The position numbers and the translations under genes were made by a program. Below the pieces are notes generated by a model, which was not told the origin of the DNA, did not search any database, and saw only the letters and a list, made by a program, of their open reading frames with translations. A stretch of 64,000 nucleotides of DNA from Hirsutella rhossiliensis (taxonomy: Eukaryota > Ascomycota > Sordariomycetes > Hypocreales > Ophiocordycipitaceae), in contig NW_025408668.1 in the NCBI RefSeq assembly GCF_020360975.1, positions 6,448,001-6,512,000 on the forward strand, written 5' to 3'. Of the stretch, positions 37,003 through 50,149 are shown one piece after another; position 1 is the stretch's first letter, and each line of letters begins with the position of its first letter.

Positions 37003-37259
37003 TATAAGAGCGCTACTAAGAGGTACGGGCTAATAAAGCACTTAGGTACGTAGTACTAATATATCGGTAGGGTATCGGTAGGGAATCGTGCCTACCTTAC
37101 TCGTATATTATAAACTACTTACTACTTTAAACGAAGAGGAAAAATCCCTCTTCCTATAAGCTTTAGTCTTATAATAAGGAGAATATAATATATATAGCGT
37201 AGTACCTCTAGCTATCTCTACTACCTAACTAATCGTACTATAATACGTATTCCCTTATA
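37003..37259 (+). repeat. G4 5' LTR
   Basis: It starts TATAAGAGCGCTACTAAGAG and ends ATTCCCTTATA. It matches 45127-45383 over 257 bp. Confidence 0.88.
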
Positions 37260-40200
37260 ATTTCTAAAGCTTCCCTTTTTAGTTACTTAGTAGAGATAGC
37301 TACTTAGAGAAGACTATATAACGCTCCTATAGCGCGACGTAGTAGTTGACTAGTCGAGGCCTCTTTATTACGTATATTAGGTATCTACTTAGGAGATAAA
37401 GAACTAAAAGATATATCCTTAGAATAGACCCTTATTATAGACGATATTCTAACTATATCGAAGATATCGCTACCTATAAGAGTAAGACTATCGACTTATA
37501 AAGAAAAGCTTATAGCCCTATAAGCGCGTATTAAAGAGCTAGAGGAGACGAAATGCCTATAAGACCGCGTTATATAATTAGAGGAGGAAATTGCTAAACG
37601 TGCTAGCGCTATCGCTATCCGTTCGGGAAAGCGTCGATAGTCCTACTCCCTTAAATCGGACGGTAGTCGCGGTAGCAAGGTTAAGATTAAAAACATCGCT
37701 TAATTATCCTAACCTACTAATATATAGAAACATCTAGACTAGACTTACGATCTAAAGGATGCCTTTAGGGCAGCGCCTAGACGCTTTTATCGCGACGAAA
37801 TAAAGATCCTCTACGCGGTAGATTATATATATAGCGACTATAAAGCGAGATAGCGTCGATACCTTAAAGAATAAACGCCGATTAACCGAACTAAATATAG
37901 TATAGATTAGGCATACTTTAAGGAATAGATACTCGTCCTAATTAAGGATACTATAAATAGGGAGATACTATTAGCGACGTAATTAAAGGAGGCTCGCTAA
38001 TAAGAAGGCTAGTCCCCCTTAGAGTTTAGCTTATACCTTAACTCCTTAGAGAGGTATTTCGAACGCCTATCGGAAAAGGCGCGTGCTCTTACGTTTTTCG
38101 CTAAGCTAGAGCTATAACTTCGAGACTAAATTAACCTCTATTCGATACCTATTTATACCTATTAATAGGAAGAGCTTATATAAGTCGCCTAACGATATTA
38201 AGATACTACTACTAATAAGAGGCGACGTACTAATACTACTTCTACCCCTAGAGGAACCGGGAATAGAAGTAGTGCTATACCTTAAGGCGGTATATATAGG
38301 GGAAGGAATTAAAGAGGTCGATAAGCTAGGCCGAATCGTTAAGGAAATACTACTAATTCGACTAATAACTAGTAAGCTAGCGATATACCTACTAAGGGCC
38401 GAACTAAGGGACGTTATTAAGGAAGAGGATCTTCTACTTAATCGGGAATTATATATTTCTAATATAATAAGCTAGGACACCTATCTATAGAATATACTAA
38501 TTCTCTAAAGGTAGAAACCCTAGTAAAGACTCTTAGACTTAATACCGTAAAATAGGGAAAAGGTAAGATATTAAGGTAAACGCCTCTCCCTTAGTAAACT
38601 TAATACCTATAGGATAGTTACTTAAAACTCCTATAACGATATTAAGGCGAAACCCTACTAAAGTCCCTATATACCTAGATACTTATAGTACCGTTAACCT
38701 CGTAGATATATACTTTACCTAATAATAGGGATTACTATAAGTAGCGCTATTATACCTTAAGTTATTAGGGCTTAATAATAGTAAGGTAAGGGAGTATAGA
38801 GTATAGTTAGTACCGCTCTAAATAATAGATATAAGGGGTACCGAAAAGATAATTACTCGTTTCTATATCGGTATTAATAAGTTAACGCTAAACGATTAAG
38901 TACTAATCCTTTTATTAGTTACTACCTTAGAGGATAAACGTATCTATATTATCCTATAGAAACGATAGTAATAGTTTAAGTATTAACTAGGCAGCGAAAC
39001 CTTATAAAATCCCTATAGATTCCTTTAGGAATATAGGAATAAGGTAAGGGTATATATAATAGCGCTTAATCTTAAGCTAATCCTATTACTAAATAAAGAT
39101 AAGGATAAAGGGATTTTATAGGAAGAATAGGCCGAAATCCTACTAACTCTCTATTAGTTTAAAGATACCTTCTTAGCTAATAAATCCGATTTATTACTAG
39201 CTAGAAAGGGAATAGATTACTTAATTAATTTGATCCTTAATATAGAACCTCTTTATAGACCGATTTACCCTTTATTATAAAGGGAACTCTAAGTATTACG
39301 CGACTAGATCTAAGATATAATAAAAAGGAAAATAATCTAGGAGTTAAAGAGCCTAGCTAGGGCGCCTATCCTTTTCGTTCTAAAAAAGGATAGTACCTTA
39401 TAGCTATATATAGACTACCGAGGACTTAACCGGGTTATATAAAAAAATCGGTACCCTTTACCCCTTATTTTAGAGATTATTAACCGCTATTAAAGAGCTA
39501 AGTATTTTTCTAAGATTAATATATAGAATACGTATTAATATATTTAAATTTAGGAAGGAGATAAATAAAAGACCGCTTTCTAAACGCGTTACGGATATTT
39601 CGAATACCTAGTAATACCCTTTAGACTTACTAACGTACTAGCTACGTTTTAAAGCTATATCTATTAAGCGCTTAAGGGGCTCGTAGATATAATCTATATA
39701 GTCTACCTCGACGATATCCTTATATACTTTAAAATAAGAGAAGAATATACTAAATACTTAGGATAAGTAATAGAAAGGCTAAGGGCTATAGAGCTCTATA
39801 TAAAACCATTAAAGTATATCTTCTATTAATAGTTAGTTAAGTTCCTTAGGTTTATATTATCTATCGATAAGGTATCGATAGACCCTCGATAGGTAAAGGC
39901 AATAGCCTAATAGCTTAAACCTATAACCTACTATAATATTTAGGTTTTCCTTAGGTTCTATAATTTTTACTAATAATTTATATATAGGTACTTAGGAGTT
40001 ATAGCGCCCTTAACTATATTGCTAAAGGGGAGTAAGAATAGGAAGAAGCTAGGGAGTATAAAGCTAAACCTTACTAAAAGGGCAGCGTTTTAGGCTCTTA
40101 AGGATGCTTTTTAAGGAGCCTTACTCCTTTAATATTACGATCTAGAAAGATATATTTATATCGAAATAGATATATCGTAATTCGCGATAGTAAGGATTAT

Positions 40201-42599
40201 CTCTTAACCTAATAATAAAGGACGTTACTATCCGATCGTATTTTAGTTAAGGAAGTTTACTAGAGCCGAACTTAATTATAGTATTCTAGACTAAGAACTA
40301 TTCGCTATCGTTAAGTTATTTAAATACTAGCGATATTACGTCGAAGAAGCAGCGTATAAAGTAAAGGTATTATCGGACTACTATAACCTCTAGACGTTTA
40401 TACGCTAGACCTCCCTAAATAGGAGGTAAGTAAGATAGTATATATATTTAGTACTATTCGACTTTACGATTAAGTATTATATAGGTAAATTAAACCTAGC
40501 GGACGCGCTATCGAGAATACCTAGATATAAAGGTAAGAAGCCCCTATCTATAAAACTATTACTAGAGCTATAAGCGAAGCTAGCTACTATTAATACTATA
40601 TCTATATAGAGAAATAATAAGGCGTTTTTATAGGCAAAGAGATACTTAACCTTAAGTTAATATAAGTATAGTAAAGTGCCTTTATATAAGGAAAATACAT
40701 AAGCTTATCTATAGCGAAACTATAATAATTCGGGCGCGAGACTTAAACGATTAGCTAATTAAGCTAAAGAGAGAGCTAGTTATAAATAGTTACTCTTAAG
40801 GAAGACCGCTAAAAAAGCGGCCTACTATATAAAGGTTTATATAGTAGAAGTTCTAGAACCGTTACTAAAGTTACTAAAACGCACTTAGTCGGTTAACGTA
40901 GCGATTAGTAGGCTAAAGGAGACTAAAGACTTCTCGAAAGGGAAGGGTTTCTAGTTAGTGCGCTTAGATAGACTACTACTATAGAAGGGTCGTATTATAG
41001 TACTTCTAGAGGTAGCCTTATAGTAAGAGCTAATATAGCTCTTTTATAACGATCTATTAGTAAGATACTTTAGCTCTTAACGTACTAGCGAACTACTAGC
41101 GAGGAACTTCTACTAGGATAGAATAATAAAAGATATAAATAAATACGTCTAGTTATACCTAGTATATTAAGGTATAGTATCTAAGAAGCATCGCCCTTAT
41201 AGTACTATATAATCGTTACTATATCCTATATAACTATAGGAAGAATTATTAATAGACTTTACTATAGGTCTACCTAAAGTATAGTATAATAGATAAGATA
41301 TTAATACGATCTTAGTAATTATAGACCGATATACTAAGTATTACCTCTTCTTTCCTATCTCTAAGATAATAATAGCCCTAGAGCTAGTAGAATTATTCTA
41401 TTACTAAGTTAAATTAGTATATAGACCTTTAAAAGGCATTATCTTAGATAGAGGGTCCCTATTTATAAGTAAGTTCTAGTTAGATCTTTATTTTATCTTA
41501 TAAGTAAAACGTAGGCTATCGATAGTATTTTACCTATAAACTAATAGGTAAACGGAACGAATAAACTAAGCTATATAGTACTACTTAAGATACTTTACTA
41601 ACTTAGAATAAACTAACTAAGCGTTACTCCTATATATTGCTTAATTTATATATAATAATATAAAGAACGCGATAACCGGGTTATTACTTAACGAAGCGTT
41701 AATAGGTTACTAACTAAACTTTTATATTAATACTAAGGACGATATTATTTAAAGGGGGGTACCTAAAGTAAAAGTAAGAGTTACTAGGCTATAAGAGCTA
41801 TAAAAGAGGCTTAAGGAATACTAAGGAAAGGCTATTAAATCCTAAGCGAAATACTACGATTTAAGGTACTAACTACTTATATTAAAAGTAAGAGACCTTA
41901 TAGTATTATCGATAAAGAACTTATGCCTTAAAGACGAAAAAAGAAAACTCTTACCTAAGTATATTAGACCGTTTCGGGTCCTATAAGCTATTAGAAAGTA
42001 AGTATATTATCTTATACTCCTTAAAAAGTACTTACGCCTCTATAACGTATTCTATATTAGTCTCTTAGAGCCCTAGAAGAAGCGTAAAGGCACCTATAAA
42101 GATAGCGAAACCCTACTAATACTAAACTTAAAGGATAACGAAGGCGAATAAGAAGTCTAAGAGATTAAAAACTAAAAGAGATCTAAGGGCGATACCTTTT
42201 TCCTTATTAAATAAAAAGGATAGCTAGCTAAGTATAACTAATAGGTCGATGCTAAAGATATAGCGAATAGCTAAGACCTTATTAAAGAATATACTGCTCG
42301 CTTAACTAGGAAAAAAAGGTATAAGACTAAGTAAGGTAGGGAAACCTACTAGCGTAGGGAGACGCTATTAAATCGGTAATAAATCCCTACTAAATCGCTA
42401 CTAACTTATTAACGTATTAGTACGCCTAAACGTCCTATAACTATATATAAAATAGTAAAATAAGAAAATAGGGAAAACTATTTATACTACCTATTAAATA
42501 TTATTAAGGAAAATAAAACTAAACTATAACTCTACTAAGGCCCTAATAATAAAGGAGAGAAGGATAGTTATAGCTAAATAAAAGAAAGATAAGACCTAT

Positions 42600-44770
42600 C
42601 TATTACTTCCGACTACCCTTCTTCTTTGCTAGTATAGTAGGAACTAACTAAGGCGCCCCCTCTACTATACCGAATACCTCTAGAAATACTAGAACTACCT
42701 TATCCTCCGCTCCTTCCTTATCCTCCGCGTTAAGACCTATCTCTATTAGCACGGCACTTACCTTAGCCTTAGTAAATAGTAAGGCGTATTACTACGAAGT
42801 ATAGCCTATATCGCCGTCGATAAAGCGGAGTTTTAACTAAGATTCCTAGGCCTAGTACTCTAGGCTTATATAGGCGATATTAAATAAGGGCGCGGGGTTA
42901 AAGCGAATAATAAGCTCGCGGCGCTTATTAATTAGCGTACGGTAGTCGGTACGCTCGACCTAGTATATCGTTAGGCGGTCGCTAATAAAAAGGTTAGATA
43001 AAACTTACGATAGTAGACTTTTATATACCTATAGTCTTAAAGGACTTATAATAGGCCGTCTCGGCGGCGTCGAAAGCCTCGGCTAAATACTATACCGTAA
43101 TATCGAGACGGCGTTAATTAGCCTCCTTAAAAACGAGCACGCCCGCGTCCGAGCTATCGTCCTTAGTATCCTTATTACCGGTCTTTAGCTTATTAAGCTT
43201 ATATAAGTACTTAACGATAGCGACTATATCGGCCTAGTTACTAGATATAAGAGTAGCGGCTTTAAGAAAGATTAGCTTATTAATTATAATATTTAAAGTT
43301 AAGGGGAAACTTACTTAGTTATAGGTCGTAGTATATCTATAGCACTACTTATAGCGCGTTAAGGAAACCCCTAAGAAAATATAGCTAATTAAGAGCACCT
43401 TAATAGGTCTTAAGGTATATGAGCAAAAGCGGAATTTTGGGAAATCAAGGAATCACGTAAGACTACGTGATAGAGGGGAAGAAGGAGTATAAGGTAGGAT
43501 TTTCAACGGAATTTATTGGTAGTGTATTGGTGTGTGGAAGAGGTGTTAGAGTTGATGATTTTTTATCTATCTACCAGCGGACATGCTGTCTTATATAGAC
43601 AATTGTAGCTGAACGGAAGAACCTTTCGGGACCAGATTTAGGCTGCCGTATAGCCCTGAGACTGAGGAATTCCGTGATATCTCGAGTGAATCTGGAAGTG
43701 TCTTGGTTCTACTGATATTCGTGTTTAGAGGAGGTTGGTCGTGCCGGTGTTCTTGAGAGGTCTTAGCTAGCATTCCAAGCTAGCTCTGTTCCTTCGATTC
43801 CCGATTGTACGATAACCGGCAACCCGTTTAATGCATAATGACATGCAAAATGACGAGCGATTCTTGCTCTATAGGATGAGATTTTGTCTATAATTAATAT
43901 ACTACTTATTGGCTTATATAATCGGGAGAGTATATTATAGCTGCTTTATTTATAGTAGGAACACCGTTCCTTACAATAGGTTTAGGCTTAGTTATACTAT
44001 ACTCCTTAATAACTATCCTAAAATAATATATATACTAGAGCTTATAAGGGATAACCCTATAGGCCTTAACTAGGCGGGCTTTAGCCTTAGATTAGGTACG
44101 CTTCTTTATAGGAGCGCGACCGCCTTATACCGCCGCTTAGGTGCCCTCGTTTCTAGCACCGCTATTCTTAGGTTTATTAGTAGGAGGAGTTAGATCGCGG
44201 CTATCTTTATTATTACCGTTATCGTTATCTTAGCCCTTATTTAGCTAGGTATCGGGATCGTTTTAGCCCTCGTTTAGCTAGGCCTTATCGTTAATATCGG
44301 CCTACTTATTTTAAGGAGTAGCTTAGGCGACGACCTCCTATTAGCTAGAGCCGCCCTATCGAGATAAAGTAGCCGGGTTATCGGTACTTACTTAGGAGCG
44401 CCTAGGCACGATCTCCTCGCTAGTATTAATATCGCTAATAGGGGTAATAGACTTATAAGTTTCTTAGCCTATAAAGGTAGGCTTATCGGTAGTTAGAGTT
44501 AGGGCATTTAGCGGGGTAATAAGGGCACGACCCTCGCTAATATTAGGTCCTAGACTAGAAGTCTCTTAGGACTAGGATTCCCTTATACCTTTCTTAGCTT
44601 TCTTCGCTAAAGGGGAACTAGCGTCGCTATAAGACTTCTAGGCCGATCGCTTATACTTCGAGGGCGAACCTACTACTACTTACTCCCGTATATAGCGTAG
44701 GAAATCGGCGTTACGGTTCTTTATCTTCTTCGGCGTAGAAGGTATTATCGTTAATAAATCGTCGATAAAA
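42600..44770 (-). pseudogene. Long antisense reading frame in the 3' internal region of G4
   Basis: Downstream of the chromodomain, the minus strand carries a long frame starting near 44760 (IPSTPKKIKNRNADFLRYIR) and continuing through a Ser/Thr/Pro/Lys-rich region (SPLAKKAKKGIRE near 44590-44630; ITPLNALTLTTDKPTF near 44460-44510). It then crosses the solo LTR and can still be followed in pieces to about 42720 (KTPLYRRRYRLYFVVIRLTI near 42770-42830). Stops are TAG/TAA where RIP of Gln or Trp codons is expected. No domain is recognised. At more than 1.5 kb it is the clearest of the three antisense frames. It may be an accessory retroelement gene, or a host gene captured in reverse. Confidence 0.55.
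43408..43975 (-). repeat. Unmutated solo LTR of the C1 Copia family
   Basis: Its ends (TCTTAAGGTATATGAGC and CCGTTCCTTACA on the plus strand) and its full length match the C1 LTRs. It is flanked by ATAGG on both sides (43403-43407 and 43976-43980). It keeps CA/TG at nearly all sites where the C1 copies have TA, so it shows the pre-RIP state of the family. At 568 bp it is about 10 bp shorter because the AAGAGGTCTT word is single. The open minus frame 43591-43773 inside it is incidental. Confidence 0.93.
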
Positions 44771-45126
44771 AGTAATAAAAAAGGGTATAAGGGATTAATA
44801 AAAAAAGGCGTAAAACTTTACGGTAATTATAAGCGGAAGAGTTAAAGAAGAAAAGAAAATAAAAAAAGTAGGAGATATATACGCACGCTCTTTATATTAT
44901 AGTTATACGGCCGATATATAGGCGATACTATAATAGTTACTTAGCGGTAACCGCTAGTATAATAACTATTAACGTTATAGAGTATAGACTAATATATACT
45001 TATATAGGTATATACGCGCGATATATAACCGAAACTACCTCTCTTCCTAACCGAATATATATAGCGTAGCGAAAGTAATATATATTAAAGATATAGCTAA
45101 GACGTTTATATAGGAGGGGAGATAAT

Positions 45127-45383
45127 TATAAGAGCGGTACTAAGAGGTATAGGCTAATAAAGTACTTAGGTACGTAGTACTAATATATCGGTAGGGTATT
45201 AGTAGGGAATCGTGCCTACCCCGCTTATATATTATAGACTACTCGCTACTTTAAACGAAAAGGAAAAATCCCTCTTCCCGTAAGCTTTAGTCTTATAACG
45301 AGGAGAATATAATATATATAGCGTAGTACCTCTAGCTATCTCTACTACCTAACTAATCGTACTATGATATATATTCCCTTATA
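45127..45383 (+). repeat. G4 3' LTR
   Basis: It starts TATAAGAGCGGTACTAAGAG and ends ATTCCCTTATA, followed by the ATAAG copy. Confidence 0.88.
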
Positions 45384-45388
45384 ATAAG

Positions 45389-48070
45389 ATTCGAGAGCTT
45401 TATTAAAAGGTTCTTCCCTCTATTAAGGAAGAGAAGACCCTTATTAATAACTACTATTAGTAGGTTATTAATAAAAAAGGGGTTTGCGACTAAAAGGTTT
45501 AAGCCGACTAGCTAGACTAAGTTATCCTTAATTTAAGGGATCTAAAGGTCTCTATAATTAATAATATAAAAGTTAGGTAGGACTTCTTTAAGGCCCTTAA
45601 GGATTAAGATATTATATAGGCCTCGAATATATAGTCTAATAACTTATTACTTTAACGCTTAAATACCCTTAAAACGCCGCTCCGAATAATTATTATAGAC
45701 TTTAAAAGGGAGGTTAAGATTAAGAAAAAAGGGAAGCTAATAAAGACCGTTAATTAAGTAGGCTAAACGCTTATAATAATAATAGGGGCTAGGACCACCT
45801 AAAAAAAGTATCTAGCTTATAGAAGCTATATTATTAAGAAAGATAACTAGTAGATTAATTACTAGACCTTTAAGGTAATATTTAATAAGGACCCCTTTAT
45901 AGGCTAGAATCTAACTTAAGATTAAAAGGCTCGTATTACTAAGCGCTTTAAAGAGAATCCTTATAAGAAGGAAAAGGCTCTAGTATAGAAGCTATAAATA
46001 AAAGAGGGATCCGATAATAATATTACGATCCTAAATAATAATAGTAGTAGTAATACTAAGGGTAAGGTTTATATAGTCTCCTAGGTTTACTATATATAAT
46101 AAAACTACGAGCCCTTTATTAATAAAGTTATTTACGATTTAGGGGTAAGCGTTTATATCTTTAATAACCTAAGGTAGTTTAAGGAGGAGTCCTTTACCTA
46201 GGGATTAACTAAGGAAGTTAGAGCTAGGGAAAATTCCCTTTAAGTTTAAGGGGTAGGCTTAGTAGTAATTATACTAGACTAAGGGGTTAAATTATACCTT
46301 AATAATAGCTATTATATCCCTAAGATAACTATAAGTATGTTTTTAGTATAATAAGGGATTTAGGCTAAGGTCTATTAAAACCAAATTAATAGTATACTCT
46401 ATTATAAGCCTATAGGCTATTAGCTTATATAACTAAAAGATTTCGAGGACTAATATATTATCGCGAGCCTTAGAAAGGATCGTAATAGTATTTTCCTTAT
46501 AAGCTAGAAACTAAGGCCCTAAATAAAGGGCCTTAGTAACTTATAGTATTAACGCTTTAAGCACCTTAGTTTAAGGGCCCTTAAAAAGCTCTTAAGTTAA
46601 TACCTTAGTATAAGATTAAGTAGACTATCTAGATATAAGTACGAAGTCTATACTATAAGTAAGGCTTATAAGGAAGTCTTATAAGTAGAGCTTACTTTCT
46701 AGCTATAAAAGGTAAGGGTCTAATATAGCTTTAACTTATACCTAGGGCTAGTTCCTAGCTATAGCGGCTTTAAGTACTTTGCCTTCTTTACTTATATAAT
46801 AATAAGTATATACTTTTATTACTTAGTTATAGATAAAATAAAGGTCCGAGGAGCCCTTAAGAAATTAATTAGGATAATAAAAGCATGCTATAAGATAAAG
46901 ATAATTATATTAGTTAGTAATAAGGAGAAGGCCTTAATAATAAAAGCCCTTATCGAATATATAAAGGAGCTAAGGGTATAGGTCTTTATATTAGCCCTAT
47001 TAACGCCTATATAGAACGGTTATACTAAAAGGTTAAGGGCTATAGTAAAGGAAAAAGGAAGGGTTATAATACTTAATATAAACCTTTTTAAGAAGCTTTA
47101 GCTAGAGACCTATAAAATAGCTATTTATCTATTAAATAGAACCCCTTTTAAGGGTAAAGATACCTTATAGAAAAGCCCTTTTAAACGTTAGTAGGCTTAT
47201 ATAAAGAAATATAACCCTCTTTATATATATATTAAGGAAATCCGCCTTAATATCTTATACCTTTAAGTTTTTAGCTATATAGCCTATCTTATAATAATAG
47301 AGGTACTAGAATATATAAAGTCCTATAAAAGCTAGTTAGCTATATAATAAAGGTATATATCGGCTATCTTATAGGCTATAAATCTAGCTAATAATATATT
47401 ATATAGATTCCTTTAATTAGGTAAATAAAGCTATTAGTCTTAGCGAATATTTACTTTAATAAGCTAGTAATATATAACCTAGTAAGGGAAGAAGCTATTA
47501 AAGCCGCCTATATATATATATATAATATATTACGCTAAATAGCTATTATAGATATCCTTAATAATAAGGACCTTAACGAAGCTAACTTTTATAGGTACTT
47601 AGATAAAGATAAATACTATAAGTTATAGCTAGCTATACTAAGACTATCTATAAAACCCTTTATAACGACTAAGTAGGGTAAAGAGGTTAGATTTATATAA
47701 GAACCTTATATCTTACCTCTCTATATAAATAGGAGCGCCGCGGTATTATCCCCGCTACTATAGGGTATAAGCCCTAATACCTACTTATAGCTAGTCCTAT
47801 ACTATAGTTAGGATAATAGGTAACCGAATTTACTTACTTTAAGCTCTTTACCTAGGTAGCCTAATAAGGAGCCCGTTATTATACTAGGAACGCCTCTTCT
47901 TAATAAGTTAAATAAACCCCTCGCCGACCTAAGGGGTAACTAGGTTATAAAGCTATTAGAGTTAAAGCTAAAGGGTAAGCCTATTAAGGGTAATTATTAT
48001 TATAGCTAGGTATATACGAGCCTTAATAGCTATAAAGATATATTAGTACTATAAATAAAGACTTAAAGCT
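45389..48070 (+). mobile_element. Copia C2, 3' part: gag, protease, integrase, then truncated
   Basis: The plus frame continues gag from 37002 (charged helices, 45389-45750), then shows a protease site (DLGVSVYIFNN, for family DSGAS, about 46135-46170), a GAG-pre-integrase block (RFKHLSLRALKKLL, about 46555-46595), and an integrase core about 46700-47300 with an NGYTKRLR motif near 47015 and ETYKIAIYLLNRTPF near 47105-47150. No reverse transcriptase, RNase H or 3' LTR follows. Similarity fades near 48070, so the 3' half is deleted. Confidence 0.78.
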
Positions 48071-49850
48071 AAGGAGTAAGAAAGAAAGACTAAACTATAC
48101 GACCGAGCTAGCCCTTATATATATATATATAAGGTTACCTTAGTAGCGCTTAGGTAAGTATAAGGTCGTATATAGGCATATAATAATATTTAAGTATACG
48201 AAACTAGTAAGGTTTTATACTAGTATCGCTATATTAGCGCGTAGGGTTATAATAATAGTAACGTTTACTTAACCTTATTATTATACGCTACTTTAAGGAT
48301 AGGATCGATCGCTTCTTTTACTACTATTACCTCTTTTATAAAGGTAATAATCTTAATAACGCGCTCTAGCTAAAAGTAAGGCTAGTATATATTCTATAGT
48401 AGCCTCGCTATTATATATACCTCGTTAGCGGCTTCTTATTTTATAGCTAAGCGTATAAGTAAGGGTATTCTTATTATATTAATTATAAAAAGGTTAGGCC
48501 GCTTAAGGAGTCGCTTATAAGTCTCTTTATTACTTTTAAAGCTAAGGAATTCGTTGTTCTTCCTTTTATAGTTAAGCTATTATTTAATTATAAGCTTCTT
48601 TAGCTTCCTATTAATAACTTAGACCTTATTTTAGTAATACTTAGTAAGTAGCTATGCTTTCTCTTTATAGATTATTATATAAAGTATTATAAGCTCTTAG
48701 TATTAGGATTTCGCTCCCTTTACTTCCTATATATATTAAGCTAGCTTATAGACCGTATCGAGGCTAATACTAATATAGAATATACTTACTTAGCTCTTAA
48801 CGGTCTTCCCCTTCTTAGGACGAGCGCTTATCTTCTTAATCCTATATAGGTAGTTATTATAGTATTTTTAAAGGTTTAAGGCTAAAAGAGATACCTCTAT
48901 AACGACCGAGGAAACGTTAGAGAGCTTTTAGTATATAGGGGAGCTAAGAAGGTCGGAATACTATTACTAGAGGTACTATATAGAGTTAACCGCTTATTTA
49001 AATCGAGTTTCTTTTAGTAGTAAAGAGGCGAAGGTAGGGTTAACGGCTTAATAAAGCTTTAGCTACTATTTAAGTATCCGTTTAATAGTAGGTTCGGATA
49101 TAAAAGGGAAAACACTTGTTTTTTAAAAGCCTAAGAGAATATACTTTATAGTAAAGCCCTTAGTAAAAGTCTCCTAGAACGACTTAAGGAAGTCTAGCTA
49201 TATAAAGTTAAGCTCGCTAGAGTTAATAAAGTAATAAAGAGCTTTTTAATAGGCGCGCTTAAGGGGCTAAAAGACGCTAACGTTAAGGGGCTAAAGGATA
49301 TACGTTAAGTATAAAGGGAATATAACTATAAGAATATTAAATTTAATATAATATTATATAAATTCGAGGCTTATATAGCCTATAAAGCTATCTATAATAA
49401 GAAGTTAATAGATCCGCTCGCTTTCTAAGATAATTCGCGGCTTAACCTTATAAAATAAGTATTCTATCTTTCTATACTACTTATTAATACTAAACTACTT
49501 TATAAGCGTCTTTCTATTATATTAAGCGCGGGCAAAGTACTTCTAAGACTATATATTAAACTAATAGACCTAGTCTAGCGTTATCTTAGCGTTACTAAAG
49601 CCTATATTAAAGCAGGCAAACTAAATATCGCTAGGAGCGTTAACCTAGCTCTAAGACTTACTATAAAAGGTATAGAAAATAAGCTATAGAGGGATCGTAT
49701 CCTTAGTAGCGTTAACGGCGGTAATAAGCGTATAGGACTCGCGATTTATTAGATTAAAGACTTAAGGACGTTTATAATACGTTATTTATATAACTATAAT
49801 ATAAACCTTATTATAGAGGCTTTTAATATAAATACTACTAAGGTAGCAAT
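48071..49850. other. RIPed repeat DNA, unidentified
   Basis: The dinucleotide pattern (TA-rich, CA/TG-poor) shows it was repetitive when RIPed. A plus-strand frame with few stops runs about 49130-49880 (for example ALKGLKDANVKGLKDI near 49255-49305), but I recognise no domain. A TA run lies at 48116-48133. It may be a further transposon or the missing 5' flank of the hAT relic. Confidence 0.5.
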
Positions 49851-50149
49851 TAATATAACTAACTTAACCTTAGCTCTTAGTTAAGTAAGTTAACCGATTA
49901 ATAAGCTTTTCCTTTATTAAGTTAATTAACCTTAGCCCTATATTAAGTTAGTTAACGTTATATTAATAGTTAATTAGCTCCCTATACCCTATCTTAGTAC
50001 TATAATCGCTACCTTAGAGTTAAACGACTTAATATAACTTTACTCCTACCTTACTTCTTCCTCTTATATTTATATTAGTAAACCTTAAAGCTATTCTCCG
50101 ACTACCTTCTCCTTAGCTAGCTCCTTAGTTATTACTTTATCTGCTTTAT

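Larger units (their letters stand above)
37003..45383 (+). mobile_element. Gypsy element G4, 8.4 kb chromovirus relic, inserted in C2 gag
   Basis: Two 257-bp LTRs are bounded by ATAAG (36998-37002 and 45384-45388). On the plus strand gag lies about 37420-38500, protease near 38680 (LDTYSTVNLV), and reverse transcriptase about 39240-39900 with an intact VYLDDILIYF at about 39700-39730. RNase H spans about 40110-40520, and integrase about 40700-41800 followed by a YVFHISLLEP-type segment near 42045-42075. A chromodomain-like end (about 42200-42300) gives chromovirus membership. From 42600 to 45126 there is a long non-pol region carrying an antisense frame and an unmutated solo LTR. RIP stops are present throughout, but CG dinucleotides remain common. 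Confidence 0.87.

Noticed and set aside
38272..38475. 67-codon plus-strand frame considered as a separate small gene
   Set aside because: It is a stop-free part of the RIPed G4 gag-protease region.
43591..43773. 60-codon minus-strand frame
   Set aside because: It lies inside the solo C1-family LTR; no motif, and the RIPed copies do not support coding.
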